Shown here: positions 1 through 8,712 of the stretch, piece after piece | Position numbering within the stretch: the first letter of the stretch is position 1 | Layout of the letters: each line of letters begins with the position of its first letter | NCBI GenBank assembly: GCA_902559035.1 | Contig: CACEGG010000003.1 | Span: forward strand, 1-64,000 | Direction: 5' to 3' | Origin: an uncultured Bacteroidota bacterium | GTDB taxonomy: Bacteria; Bacteroidota; Bacteroidia; Flavobacteriales; Flavobacteriaceae | Length of the DNA stretch: 64,000 nucleotides | Program-made: the position numbers and the translations under genes | Notes under the pieces: generated by a model | What the model was told of the DNA's origin: nothing | What the model saw: only the letters and a program-made list of their open reading frames with translations | Databases searched by the model: none

Positions 1-2184
1 TTAAGTAAATTGTTAGAAACTAATTCAGAAAATTTAATTATTAAACTCCCATCTAAAGTAGAAGAACTAAACGAAGTTGTTGTTAGAGCAAATAGAAAGA
101 AAATCTTTCAAATTAAAAGAATGAAGGATTTCGAAGGGACATCCGTTTATGCGGGAAAGAAAAATGAAGTCATCTTACTAGAACTTTCCATGGCCAATTT
201 AGCATCAAATAATGCTCGTCAAATCTACAATCAAATTCCTGGACTTAATATATATCAGAACGATGATGCAGGTTTACAGCTAAATATTGGAGGAAGAGGT
301 TTAAACCCCAACAGGACTTCGAATTTTAATACAAGACAAAATGGATATGATATAAGTGCCGATGCTTTGGGTTATCCTGAGAGTTATTACACTCCTCCTG
401 CAGAAGGATTACAAGAAATACAAATTTTAAGAGGAGCTGCTTCACTTCAATATGGGACTCAATTTGGAGGTCTTATTAATTTTATAATGAAAAAACCTAA
501 TTATAATAAAGATTTAGAAATATTAACCCGAAATACAATTGGATCTAATAATTTATTTACAAACTTTACTAGCCTAAGTTCCGTAGGGGAAAAAATAAAT
601 TATTACGGCTATGTAAATTATAAAAAAGGGGATGGATTTAGAAATAATTCTGAATTTGAATCAACTAATACCTTTCAATATTTAGAGTATAAAATTAATG
701 ATACAACCCTTTTGAGTTCAGAGTTAACATATATGAACTATTTAGCTCAACAAGCTGGGGGCCTTAGTGATGACATGTTTAAAACCGATCATTTACAAAG
801 CAATAGGGCTAGAAATTGGTTTGAAGTTGAATGGTTAATGTATAACCTTAAATTCAAAAAAGAATTTTCCAAAAAGACTAATTTTAGCTTTAGTTTTTTT
901 GGACTTGAAGCTAAAAGAAACTCATTAGGCTTTAGAACAAATAGAGTTAGCCAGATAGACTCTGGTGAGGAAAGGGATTTAATCAAGGGAGATTTTTCAA
1001 ATTTTGGATTTGAATCACGATTACTTACAAACTATAGTTTATTAAATAAAAAATCTCTTTTTCTTGTTGGATTAAAGTATTACAACTCAAATTCTTCAAG
1101 TATTCAGGGTCCAGGATCAAATAGTTCAGATGCTGATTTTAATTTCCAAAACGCTCAATACCCAAACTATAGCAACCAATCAAACTATAAATATCCAAAT
1201 GAAAATATTGCAATATTTGCTGAAAATATTTTTTATTTAAACGATAAAATTTCTTTAACACCAGGTTTAAGATTCGAGAATATAATTACTAATAGTGAGG
1301 GATATTATAGAAAAATTAATTTAGATGGAGCTGGCAACGTTATCTACAATGAAAAGTTTGATGAGATAGATAAGAAAAGCAGAAACTTCTTATTAATTGG
1401 TTTAGGGTTTAGCTATAAAGCTAATAGAAACCTAGAAATTTACTCTAATTTTAGTGAAAATTATAGATCTGTAACTTTTGCTGATATCAGCACTATCAAT
1501 CCAGCATATGCGATTAATCCAAATATTGATGATGAGAAGGGTTATACGTTTGATATTGGTTTGAGAGGAAACTTCAAGAGGAAAATATCCTATGATGCTA
1601 ATATTTTCTTATTAAAATATAAAGATAGAATTGGTTTTGTTCAAAAAGTCTTTCAAGATGGAAATGTTAAAAGTGAAAGAGGTAATGTTGGTAATGCGCG
1701 AATTAATGGAATAGAATCTCTTTTTGATTTTGACCTAAATGAGATGTTTTTAAAAGACAATGATTTTGATCTAAATTATTTTATAAACTATTCATACATA
1801 AGCTCAAAATATTTAAAATCAGATCAGGTAGGTATTGAAGGCAAGTCTGTTGAATTCGTTCCAAAACATAATTTAAAGACAGGTTTAAAATTTGGATATA
1901 AAAATTTGCTGATTAATTTCCAATATTCATACATATCAAAACAATTTACAGATTCATCTAATGCTGAAAGTGGAAATTTAAGCGGAGTTATAGGACAAAT
2001 TCCAGAATATGGATTAGCTGACCTTTCAATTTCTTACAAACTAAAAAAAATAAAACTTGAGGCCGGAGTAAATAATTTATTTAATGAAAAATATTTCACT
2101 AGAAGAGCTACTGGATATCCAGGTCCTGGAATAATTCCTTCAGCACCAAGAAACTCTTATATTACAGTTGAATTAAAATTTTAA
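1..2184 (+). CDS. TonB-dependent receptor, FecA-like, 5' end cut by window
   Basis: Outer-membrane beta-barrel receptor for TonB-driven uptake. The reading frame is open back to base 1, so the listed TTG at base 10 is probably not the true start; the signal peptide and most of a carboxypeptidase-regulatory-like domain should lie to the left. The visible part opens with the tail of that domain and a stretch containing NEVVV. The plug follows, with the FecA-type sequence NIGGRGLNPNRTSN and RGAASLQYGTQFGG. About 550 residues of alternating barrel strands end in the aromatic terminus TVELKF. Resemblance to Fe(III)-dicitrate receptors suggests a ferric chelate substrate, but the ligand cannot be read from sequence. 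It converges on dtd. Sure of the family, unsure of the substrate. Confidence 0.85.
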   Translation, partial: LSKLLETNSENLIIKLPSKVEELNEVVVRANRKKIFQIKRMKDFEGTSVYAGKKNEVILLELSMANLASNNARQIYNQIPGLNIYQNDDAGLQLNIGGRGLNPNRTSNFNTRQNGYDISADALGYPESYYTPPAEGLQEIQILRGAASLQYGTQFGGLINFIMKKPNYNKDLEILTRNTIGSNNLFTNFTSLSSVGEKINYYGYVNYKKGDGFRNNSEFESTNTFQYLEYKINDTTLLSSELTYMNYLAQQAGGLSDDMFKTDHLQSNRARNWFEVEWLMYNLKFKKEFSKKTNFSFSFFGLEAKRNSLGFRTNRVSQIDSGEERDLIKGDFSNFGFESRLLTNYSLLNKKSLFLVGLKYYNSNSSSIQGPGSNSSDADFNFQNAQYPNYSNQSNYKYPNENIAIFAENIFYLNDKISLTPGLRFENIITNSEGYYRKINLDGAGNVIYNEKFDEIDKKSRNFLLIGLGFSYKANRNLEIYSNFSENYRSVTFADISTINPAYAINPNIDDEKGYTFDIGLRGNFKRKISYDANIFLLKYKDRIGFVQKVFQDGNVKSERGNVGNARINGIESLFDFDLNEMFLKDNDFDLNYFINYSYISSKYLKSDQVGIEGKSVEFVPKHNLKTGLKFGYKNLLINFQYSYISKQFTDSSNAESGNLSGVIGQIPEYGLADLSISYKLKKIKLEAGVNNLFNEKYFTRRATGYPGPGIIPSAPRNSYITVELKF

Positions 2185-2206
2185 TATGCCGTTTATTGGG
2201 ATTTAC

Positions 2207-2662
2207 TTAGATGGATTTGTTTTTAGAGTCCATAAAAATAGTAACTGGACCATCATTTTCAATTTTAACAAGCATATCAGCACCAAATACACCTGCCTTT
2301 GGAGTTTTATTTAATTTTTTAGAAATTTCCTTTAAAAAATCATCATAAATATTTTTTGCGAATTCACTTTTAGCAGCTTTTATATAAGATGGCCTATTTC
2401 CTTTTTTTGTCAACGCATGCAAAGTAAATTGACTTATAATTAGTATCTCTCCATCAATATCAATCAATGACTTATTCATTATTTTTTTTTCATCATCAAA
2501 AATTCGAAGTTGAGATACCTTTTGAGAGATCCAATTAATATCATTTTCATCATCACTATTTTCTATTCCTATAAACAAGACTATACCTTGATTAATATTT
2601 GAGACAACTCTATTATCTACTTCAACACTTCCTTTTTTTACTCTTTGAATTAAAGCTCTCAT
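2207..2662 (-). CDS. dtd: D-aminoacyl-tRNA deacylase
   Basis: Hydrolyses D-aminoacyl-tRNA (and Gly-tRNAAla) in the cytoplasm, a chiral proofreading step of translation. At 151 residues it is the usual family length. It starts MRALIQRVKKGSV and carries the two signature motifs, SQFTLHA near residue 78 and NDGPVTI near the C terminus; together these form the active site of the dimer. Its ATG directly abuts the stop codon of rsgA, so it is the last gene of the minus-strand aromatic operon and probably translationally coupled. Confidence 0.95.
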   Translation of the reverse strand: MRALIQRVKKGSVEVDNRVVSNINQGIVLFIGIENSDDENDINWISQKVSQLRIFDDEKKIMNKSLIDIDGEILIISQFTLHALTKKGNRPSYIKAAKSEFAKNIYDDFLKEISKKLNKTPKAGVFGADMLVKIENDGPVTIFMDSKNKSI

Positions 2663-3604
2663 TTACTTAAAACTGTTAGTTCTAAAATTATCTTCATCAT
2701 TATTTAAAATACTCAGATAATTATTATATCTAAAATTAGATATTTGATTGTTTTCTAGTGCCTTCTTAATTGCACAATTAGGTTCATTAAAGTGCAAACA
2801 ATTATTGAATTTACAATCACTACTTAAACTAGCAATTTCTGGAAAAAATCCTCCTATTTCACTTTTTTCAATGTCTATCAATCCAAAACCTTTGATTCCA
2901 GGACTATCAATTATTTTTGCACCTTTTTTTAAGTCAAACATTTCAGCAAATGTCGTAGTATGCTGACCCTGTTCGTTCTGTTTAGAAATTTCAGATGTTT
3001 TCAAATTCAATTCAGGGTCTAGTATATTCATTAAGCTTGTTTTACCAACCCCACTATGTCCTGTAAATACTGAAACATTGTTATTCATAAAATTCTCCAC
3101 TTTATCAATATTGACTCTTTTTTTTACTGAGATTTTCAAACATTGATAACCAATTTTAGTATATGTATTGAATAAATCATCAATATATTCAATATCCTCT
3201 TTGCTGTATATATCTATTTTATTAAATAGAATTATAGTTTCGATTCCAAAAGATTTTGTAGATAATAATACCCTATCAATAAAAAGTGATGATGTGTTTG
3301 GGTTAGATGGTGTTACAAAAAGAAAACAATAATCAATATTGGAGGCAATTATATGGGTTTGTTTAGATAGATTTACTGATTTTCTAATTATATAATTTTT
3401 CCTTTTTTCAATTTTAGTAATAATTCCACGAGATTCACTTTCATCAATAATTTCAAAAAAAACATGATCACCAACAGCGACAGGATTGGTACTTTTTATA
3501 CCCATGGAACGAAACTTTCCTTTTATATTACATTTATAAGTCTTTTGAGAATCAGTACGAACATCATACCAATTTCCAGTCGACTTATAAACTAACCCTT
3601 TCAT
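2663..3604 (-). CDS. rsgA: Ribosome small subunit-dependent GTPase A
   Basis: Circularly permuted GTPase that assists late maturation of the 30S subunit. The 313 residues contain an N-terminal OB-fold (about 1-75), then the permuted GTPase with G4 FNKID before G1 GHSGVGKTS and G3 DSPG. A C-terminal zinc finger reads CKFNNCLHFNEPNC. Length and order are standard. It sits 6 bases after the DAHP synthase gene and directly before dtd, as the first of two translation-quality genes appended to the aromatic operon. Confidence 0.96.
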   Translation of the reverse strand: MKGLVYKSTGNWYDVRTDSQKTYKCNIKGKFRSMGIKSTNPVAVGDHVFFEIIDESESRGIITKIEKRKNYIIRKSVNLSKQTHIIASNIDYCFLFVTPSNPNTSSLFIDRVLLSTKSFGIETIILFNKIDIYSKEDIEYIDDLFNTYTKIGYQCLKISVKKRVNIDKVENFMNNNVSVFTGHSGVGKTSLMNILDPELNLKTSEISKQNEQGQHTTTFAEMFDLKKGAKIIDSPGIKGFGLIDIEKSEIGGFFPEIASLSSDCKFNNCLHFNEPNCAIKKALENNQISNFRYNNYLSILNNDEDNFRTNSFK

Positions 3605-3610
3605 ATTAAT

Positions 3611-4693
3611 CTAACTATTTATCACCTTTTCTTGGTTATTAATTGATTCTTGGTGAATTGCTTTAAACATTCTTAAAACAAACTCTTCGCTTAATCCTTT
3701 TTTTTCACCCTCTAGAATCATATTTCCTAAAATTTCATTCCACCTTTTAGTTTGAAGAACAGCTACATTTTTTTTCTTTTTTAACTCACCAATTGAAACA
3801 GCTACCTTCATTCTTTTTCCTAGAGTTTCAAGTAATCCATGATCTATTACATCAATCTGTGTTCGGAGTGTATTAAGTTGATTTTTATAATCTGCCTCTT
3901 CACTTGTTAAAGTTCTAATTTTTAAGTCATTCATCATTTTAACCAGTACTGAGGGAGTAATTTGTTGAGCAGCATCACTCCAAGCATTGTCGGGGTCAAT
4001 ATGTGTTTCAATTATAAGTCCATCAAAATTCAAGTCCAAAGCAGTTTGAGATATATCCTGAAGAATATCACGCCTTCCAGCAATATGTGATGGATCACAA
4101 ATTAATGGTATATCTGGAAATCTATTTTGCAGCTCTATTGGTAATTGCCACTCAGGGTTGTTTCTGTATTTAGACTTTTCATAGGTTGAAAATCCACGAT
4201 GAATAACACCCAATTTTTTAATATTTGCTGAATATAATCTTTCAATTCCACCAAGCCACAATGCTAAGTCAGGATTTACAGGATTTTTAACTAGTACAAT
4301 TTTATCAGTTCCTTTAAGTGCATCTGCAATTTCTTGAACTATAAATGGACTTACTGTAGATCGAGCTCCAATCCACAAAACATCTATATCATATTCAAGA
4401 GCTAGTTTAACATGACTCGCATTAGCAACCTCAGTTGCAGTTAATAAACCTGTTTCTTTTTTTACTTTATCTAACCATTTAAGACCTATAGCTCCAACGC
4501 CTTCAAACATTCCAGGACGAGTTCTAGGCTTCCATATACCTGCCCTATATATAGACACATCTGTATCTTTTAAATCATGAGCAATTTTCAATACCTGATC
4601 TTCCGTTTCAGCACTACAAGGACCAGCTATTACAAGTGGATGATTTAATTTAAAATCATCAAGCCAAGTTCTCATTTCTTTTCTATTTTCCAT
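3611..4693 (-). CDS. Bifunctional DAHP synthase / chorismate mutase type II
   Basis: Catalyses the first shikimate-pathway step (PEP + erythrose 4-phosphate to DAHP) and, through its C-terminal domain, chorismate to prephenate. Residues 1 to about 265 are a type I-beta DAHP synthase (VIAGPCSAET, YRAGIWKPRTRPG, CDPSHIAGRR, ETHIDPDNAWSD). Residues about 275-350 are an AroQ-type mutase (LNTLRTQIDVIDHGLLETLGKRM, ELKKKKN). The 360-residue fusion is standard in Bacteroidota. Its start lies inside the end of tyrA (11-base overlap), indicating coupled translation. Prephenate made here feeds the tyrA and pheA products of the same operon. Confidence 0.96.
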   Translation of the reverse strand: MENRKEMRTWLDDFKLNHPLVIAGPCSAETEDQVLKIAHDLKDTDVSIYRAGIWKPRTRPGMFEGVGAIGLKWLDKVKKETGLLTATEVANASHVKLALEYDIDVLWIGARSTVSPFIVQEIADALKGTDKIVLVKNPVNPDLALWLGGIERLYSANIKKLGVIHRGFSTYEKSKYRNNPEWQLPIELQNRFPDIPLICDPSHIAGRRDILQDISQTALDLNFDGLIIETHIDPDNAWSDAAQQITPSVLVKMMNDLKIRTLTSEEADYKNQLNTLRTQIDVIDHGLLETLGKRMKVAVSIGELKKKKNVAVLQTKRWNEILGNMILEGEKKGLSEEFVLRMFKAIHQESINNQEKVINS

Positions 4694-5543
4694 TTTTTGT
4701 TTTATTATTTAATATTTCTTTAATTCTATTTGTATTATTTAATATTTCCGATAATTTGTCATCATTTTCATTTAAAATCAACTCTTTCAGAAGATTTAAA
4801 TTTGAAACATACTCTTCAATAGCGGCTGCTAAATTAGTTTTATTTTGTAAAAAAATAGGTGTCCATGTTTTTGGGTTACTTTTTGCAAGCCTTACTGTTG
4901 ATTCAAAACCACTTCCAGCCAAGTCAAAAATATTGTCTTCATTTTTTTCTTTTTCAATAACAGTTTTCCCAAGCATAAATGAGCTTACATGAGAAAGATG
5001 AGAAACATACGCTACGTGAACATCATGAGATTTTGAATCCATGTAAATAGTTTTCATTTTTAAACCTTCAAATATTTCAAGTGCAAATTTTCCTAATTTA
5101 TTATCTGTTTTCTCAAACTCGCATATAATATTTGTTTTTCCGATATAAAGACCTTTTTGAGCAGCACTAGGTCCAGAAAATTCTGTACCAGCCATTGGGT
5201 GAGCAGCAAGATAATTTGATCTTTTACTATGATTTTCTAAAAGACTACAAATAGCTTCTTTAGTTGATCCTAAATCAATCACTAAAGTTTTTTGACCAAC
5301 TCTATCTAAAATTTTTGGAAGAATTTCAAGAAGATAATTAACTGGAACCCCAACTAAAACTAGATCCATTTCGCTTATTTTAGAATATTCAAGCTGATGA
5401 TCAATTAACCCGAGCTCTAAAGCTTTGTTTAGGTTCTCCTTTGACATATCTAAACCATAAATCACAGATTTTGGGTAGGGAATTTTTATATCTAATGCGA
5501 AAGACCCTCCCATAAGTCCTAAACCAACTATTCCTATTTTCAT
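4683..5543 (-). CDS. tyrA: Prephenate dehydrogenase
   Basis: Converts prephenate to 4-hydroxyphenylpyruvate with NAD(P)+ for tyrosine synthesis. The 286 residues begin with a Rossmann dinucleotide motif (GIVGLGLMGGSFA), followed by VGVPVNY, DLGSTKEAI and AAHPMAGTEFSGP, typical of the family. There is no mutase or ACT domain; the mutase activity is on the neighbouring DAHP synthase. It overlaps the upstream aminotransferase by 4 bases and the downstream gene by 11, so translation is tightly coupled. Confidence 0.94.
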   Translation of the reverse strand: MKIGIVGLGLMGGSFALDIKIPYPKSVIYGLDMSKENLNKALELGLIDHQLEYSKISEMDLVLVGVPVNYLLEILPKILDRVGQKTLVIDLGSTKEAICSLLENHSKRSNYLAAHPMAGTEFSGPSAAQKGLYIGKTNIICEFEKTDNKLGKFALEIFEGLKMKTIYMDSKSHDVHVAYVSHLSHVSSFMLGKTVIEKEKNEDNIFDLAGSGFESTVRLAKSNPKTWTPIFLQNKTNLAAAIEEYVSNLNLLKELILNENDDKLSEILNNTNRIKEILNNKTKNGK

Positions 5544-6691
5544 AATTCTATTCTTTTAAGAGCCTCATCAATTTTGACTTCGTCAATACACAACGAAAAT
5601 CTAATATATCCCTCTCCGTTGGATCCAAAAATTGTTCCTGGGGCAATAAAAATTTTCTTTTCTTTAAGAAGAGTATCTATGTATTGATCTGAACTTTTTA
5701 CATGATTGGGAAGTTTTGCCCAAACAAATAACCCTTTAGAATTTTTATCATATGAGCAATTGAGTTTATCAGCAATATTCCAAATTAATTTTCTTCTTTT
5801 GAGGTATACTTTATTTAAATCATCAAACCAACTTTTATCTAGATTTAAGGCAGCTATGGCGCCTTTTTGGATTCCATAAAACATACCTGAATCCATGTTG
5901 CTTTTTACTTTTAAAACCTTAGTAATATTGTCAGAAGAACCTACCAACATTCCTACTCTCCAACCTGACATATTGAAAGATTTACTAAGAGAATTAAGTT
6001 CTAAAACAAAATCCTTGTAACCCTTCACTTTAAGTAAACTTAAATATTCATTATTTAAAATAAAGCTATAAGGATTATCGTTTATTAATAAAATATTATT
6101 GGTTTTTGCAAACTCTAAAAGTTTTTCAAATTGATCAAAATTTGCAGAAGCTCCAGTCGGCATGTGAGGATAATTAATCCACATTAACTTTACTTTTGAA
6201 AGGTCTTTATTTTCTAATTCTGATAGATTTGGAAACCAGCCATTTTCTTCTGATAAATTATAAAATACAGGATTAGCCTCAACGAGTTTTGTTACTGATA
6301 AATAGGTAGGATAACCTGGATTTGGAATCAAAACTTCATCGCCAGGGTTTAGAAAAGCTAAAGATATATGCATAATACCTTCCTTTGATCCCATTAGAGG
6401 TAATACTTCATTTGAAGGATTTAATTCTACCCCAAAAAACTTATTATAAAACTTAGCTATGGCATCTCTAAGTTCAGGTAATCCCTGATAACTCTGATAT
6501 TTATGAGCAAATGAATCTGATAAACTATTCTTAATTTCATCAACTACTTTAACTGATGGAAATAAATCAGGACTTCCTATTGCCATATTTATAACAGACT
6601 CACCAGATTGAATCATATTAGAAACTTCTCTTAATTTTTTAGAGAAATAATATTCTTCTACACTATTTAATCTTTCTGACTGTTTTATCAT
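5540..6691 (-). CDS. PLP-dependent aminotransferase, probable aromatic/prephenate aminotransferase
   Basis: Fold-type I, class I/II aminotransferase of 383 residues. Visible motifs are the cofactor-binding region (LPLMGSKEGI), the NPGYPTYL motif, the aspartate region LLINDNPYSF, the Schiff-base lysine in ELNSLSKSFNMSGWRVG, and the substrate-carboxylate arginine in YIRFSL. Placement between pheA and tyrA, with 4-base overlaps on both sides, argues that it transaminates phenylpyruvate and hydroxyphenylpyruvate, or prephenate. That substrate is inferred from context only; LL-diaminopimelate or alanine transaminases look similar. Confidence 0.85.
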   Translation of the reverse strand: MIKQSERLNSVEEYYFSKKLREVSNMIQSGESVINMAIGSPDLFPSVKVVDEIKNSLSDSFAHKYQSYQGLPELRDAIAKFYNKFFGVELNPSNEVLPLMGSKEGIMHISLAFLNPGDEVLIPNPGYPTYLSVTKLVEANPVFYNLSEENGWFPNLSELENKDLSKVKLMWINYPHMPTGASANFDQFEKLLEFAKTNNILLINDNPYSFILNNEYLSLLKVKGYKDFVLELNSLSKSFNMSGWRVGMLVGSSDNITKVLKVKSNMDSGMFYGIQKGAIAALNLDKSWFDDLNKVYLKRRKLIWNIADKLNCSYDKNSKGLFVWAKLPNHVKSSDQYIDTLLKEKKIFIAPGTIFGSNGEGYIRFSLCIDEVKIDEALKRIEL

Positions 6692-7506
6692 TTCATTTGG
6701 TTTTTATATAATCCTAAAACCTTTAACGATTCTGCTTCATTTTTAATCAAATCGATTGCATCATTAAAGTTTTCAATTGAACTAAATGTTGTATCAACAA
6801 AAAAGGAATATTTCCAAGGTATTTCAACAATTGGTAGAGATTGGATTTTAGTAAGGTTTAAATTATAATCTTTTAAAATACTTAAAACAGATGCTAAACT
6901 ACCAGTTTCATGACTTAGTGAGAATTTAAGTGAAGCCTTATCAATTAAGTTTTCATTTTTAGAAAGTTCTTTAGAGACAATAACAAATCTTGTTTCATTG
7001 TTTTTTATAGTTTGAATATTACTAGAAATTATTTCTAAACCAAAAATTTCAGCTGCTTCAATACTTGCAATAGCTGCAGTATTTTTAATCTTTTTCTCAG
7101 AAATTTGTTTTGCAACATCTGCAGTGTCTTTTTCCTCAACCAAAGTTATATGAGGATATTTCATTAAAAAATTTTTACACTGTAAAAGTGCCATAGGATG
7201 AGAGGAAACAAATTTCAAATCTCCCATATTTATTCCTGGAAAAACCATTAATTGGTGATTTATATTTATGTAATATTCTCCAACAATATTTAAATTAAGA
7301 GTATCAATTAAAGCGTAGTTTGGAATTATAGATCCTGCTATTGAGTTTTCTATTGCCATAACCCCAAAATCTGAGTCATTATTAATGACTGAAATAGCTA
7401 AGTCATCAAATGACAAAAATTCCTGAACAGAAACCGAATCTCCAAAATAGCATTTAGCTACTTTATCGTGGTATGATCCTCTTATTCCCTGTATTCCTAT
7501 TTTCAT
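6688..7506 (-). CDS. pheA: Prephenate dehydratase with ACT domain
   Basis: Decarboxylates and dehydrates prephenate to phenylpyruvate for phenylalanine synthesis. Residues 1 to about 180 form the two-lobed dehydratase domain (GIQGIRGSYHDKVA, AIENSIAGS, and the catalytic-threonine motif NETRFVIVS). Residues about 190-270 are an ACT regulatory domain. In that domain the usual GALA motif reads GSLA and the usual ESRP reads QSLP, so phenylalanine feedback may differ from the enterobacterial pattern. At 272 residues it is the usual monofunctional length. It is the first gene of the aromatic operon and lies 8 bases behind the attenuator terminator, so its transcription depends on read-through. Confidence 0.95.
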   Translation of the reverse strand: MKIGIQGIRGSYHDKVAKCYFGDSVSVQEFLSFDDLAISVINNDSDFGVMAIENSIAGSIIPNYALIDTLNLNIVGEYYININHQLMVFPGINMGDLKFVSSHPMALLQCKNFLMKYPHITLVEEKDTADVAKQISEKKIKNTAAIASIEAAEIFGLEIISSNIQTIKNNETRFVIVSKELSKNENLIDKASLKFSLSHETGSLASVLSILKDYNLNLTKIQSLPIVEIPWKYSFFVDTTFSSIENFNDAIDLIKNEAESLKVLGLYKNQMK

Positions 7507-7514
7507 ATTATCTT

Positions 7515-7543
7515 AAAAAAAAAGTCCTGATTTTATCAGGACT
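7515..7543 (-). terminator. Intrinsic terminator of the phe/tyr attenuator
   Basis: Read on the minus strand, AGTCCTGAT and ATCAGGACT form a perfect 9-bp stem with a 3-base loop. The second arm runs into nine uninterrupted U residues. It ends 8 bases before the pheA start codon, inside the leader of the gene it would switch off. This is the arrangement of a transcription attenuator and not of a gene-end terminator. Its 5' arm is complementary to a segment of the leader-peptide coding sequence. Confidence 0.92.
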
Positions 7544-7613
7544 CACTAAAATATATTAATTGTGTAATTATATATAAAAAGGTCCTGTTTCCTCTTCAAA
7601 ATAGAAGAAGAAA
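7537..7613 (-). promoter_or_regulatory. Attenuator switch: protector and antiterminator hairpins
   Basis: Two further structures can be drawn in the leader RNA. The protector pairs UUUCUUCUUC with GAAGAGGAAA (10 bp including one G-U; 7613-7604 with 7597-7588) inside the leader-peptide codons. The antiterminator pairs CAGGAC (7587-7582) with GUCCUG (7542-7537), the 5' arm of the terminator; the A/U-rich stretch between them can extend the helix. A ribosome stalled on the Phe/Tyr codons would leave CAGGAC free for the antiterminator. A ribosome reaching the stop codon would cover it and let the terminator form. Pairing is seen in sequence; the dynamics are inferred from known attenuators. Confidence 0.85.
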
Positions 7614-7645
7614 TAAAAACTTTGAAAAAAATAATTACGATTCAT
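7568..7645 (-). CDS. Phe/Tyr-rich leader peptide controlling the aromatic operon
   Basis: A 25-codon ORF missing from the ORF track. It starts MNRNYFFQSFYFFFYFEEE and ends in FYI before TAA. Eight codons are Phe and four are Tyr, so 12 of 25 specify the end products of the operon downstream. It begins about 10 bases after the predicted transcription start and ends 24 bases before the terminator stem. Such a peptide has no function of its own; the ribosome's progress over its Phe/Tyr codons senses charged tRNA-Phe and tRNA-Tyr. It should control pheA, the aminotransferase, tyrA, the DAHP synthase/mutase, rsgA and dtd together. Confidence 0.9.
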   Translation of the reverse strand: MNRNYFFQSFYFFFYFEEETGPFYI

Positions 7646-7661
7646 TTAATTTTTTAAAATT

Positions 7662-7691
7662 CAAATGTAGTATTAGTTATGGTAAAAACAA
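7662..7691 (-). promoter_or_regulatory. Promoter of the attenuated aromatic operon
   Basis: On the minus strand a TTG (7691-7689) is followed by exactly 19 bases and then TACATTTG (7669-7662). This is a full match to the Bacteroidota sigma-ABfr consensus TTG-N19-TAnnTTTG. It predicts transcription starting near 7655, about 10 bases before the leader-peptide ATG. Confidence 0.8.
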
Positions 7692-7713
7692 AAGCTATTA
7701 TTGAAAAAACATA

Positions 7714-8703
7714 CTAAAAGTCTAAGTCTAAAACTTTTTTTCTACTGAAAACTGAAGACAACAGAACGTTTAATTGATCATGTTCTATCAAAAATGCATC
7801 ATGTCCGTGAACGGATTTAATAGTTTTAAAAAAAATGTTATCCTTAATTCTGCAAGCTTTATAAAATGTGTCTCTATTTTGATAATCTGTGAAAAATAAA
7901 TCAGAATCTACAGAAACAATCAATATATTCCCTTTCACTCTTGAAACAATATCTTCAAATTTAATTTCACCTCCCCTTGTAATATCTATTTTAGATAATA
8001 AGTGATTCATTAATTTATATGAACTTAATTGAAATCTTTGTTGGAGTTTTTTACCATGATGAAGCAACCAACTTTCTACATTAAATATATCATTATTATC
8101 ACTTAAAGATCTATCAAACTTTTTTTGAAATGATAATGGTGATCTATAACATAACATTGCATGAATTCTTGCGTCATGAACTGGGTTAGAAGAATTATTT
8201 AATATTTGTTTTTGTAATCTAGTATTAGCAAGTAACCAATCACTAGATTTCCAATCCGATGCAATTGGAATATAATTTTTAGAAATATTTGGAGATAAAG
8301 CAGCCATTTCCCAAACTAAACCACCTCCAATTGAGCCTCCAATTATTGCATACAACTCTTCAATTTGTAATTTTTCAAGACCAATTATAAAAATTTTAGC
8401 TATGTCTCTTAAAATTAAATCTTCGTAATTTTCAATAATAAGCCCATCATATCCATTTCCAGGAAAATTGAACGCTATTACGGTGTAATCGTTAGTGTCA
8501 ATTAATTTTTCATTTCCAATAACTGAACTCCACCAACCATTTTTTCCACTAACAGTTGAATTGCCAGTTAAAGCATGATTAACCAGCACAATTGGTGCTT
8601 TTCCCAATGGTTTACCAAAAACTTCGTAAGAAAGCTCAATATCAAAATTTGTCCCGTTTTCAGAGATATAATTTTTGATATTGAGTTTTTTTAAATTTTT
8701 CAT
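7714..8703 (-). CDS. metX: Homoserine O-acetyltransferase
   Basis: Activates homoserine with acetyl-CoA for methionine synthesis. Alpha/beta-hydrolase fold of 329 residues, with oxyanion-region motif NHALTGNS, nucleophile elbow GGSIGGG, the Asp region SVDSDLFF and the His motif VHGHDAFLIEH. It lies 9 bases downstream of metY on the same strand, so both are made from the SAM-II-controlled transcript, and the O-acetylhomoserine made here is the MetY substrate. Family members can use succinyl-CoA instead, but pairing with metY favours the acetyl donor. Confidence 0.93.
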   Translation of the reverse strand: MKNLKKLNIKNYISENGTNFDIELSYEVFGKPLGKAPIVLVNHALTGNSTVSGKNGWWSSVIGNEKLIDTNDYTVIAFNFPGNGYDGLIIENYEDLILRDIAKIFIIGLEKLQIEELYAIIGGSIGGGLVWEMAALSPNISKNYIPIASDWKSSDWLLANTRLQKQILNNSSNPVHDARIHAMLCYRSPLSFQKKFDRSLSDNNDIFNVESWLLHHGKKLQQRFQLSSYKLMNHLLSKIDITRGGEIKFEDIVSRVKGNILIVSVDSDLFFTDYQNRDTFYKACRIKDNIFFKTIKSVHGHDAFLIEHDQLNVLLSSVFSRKKVLDLDF

Positions 8704-8712
8704 TGGTTTTAT

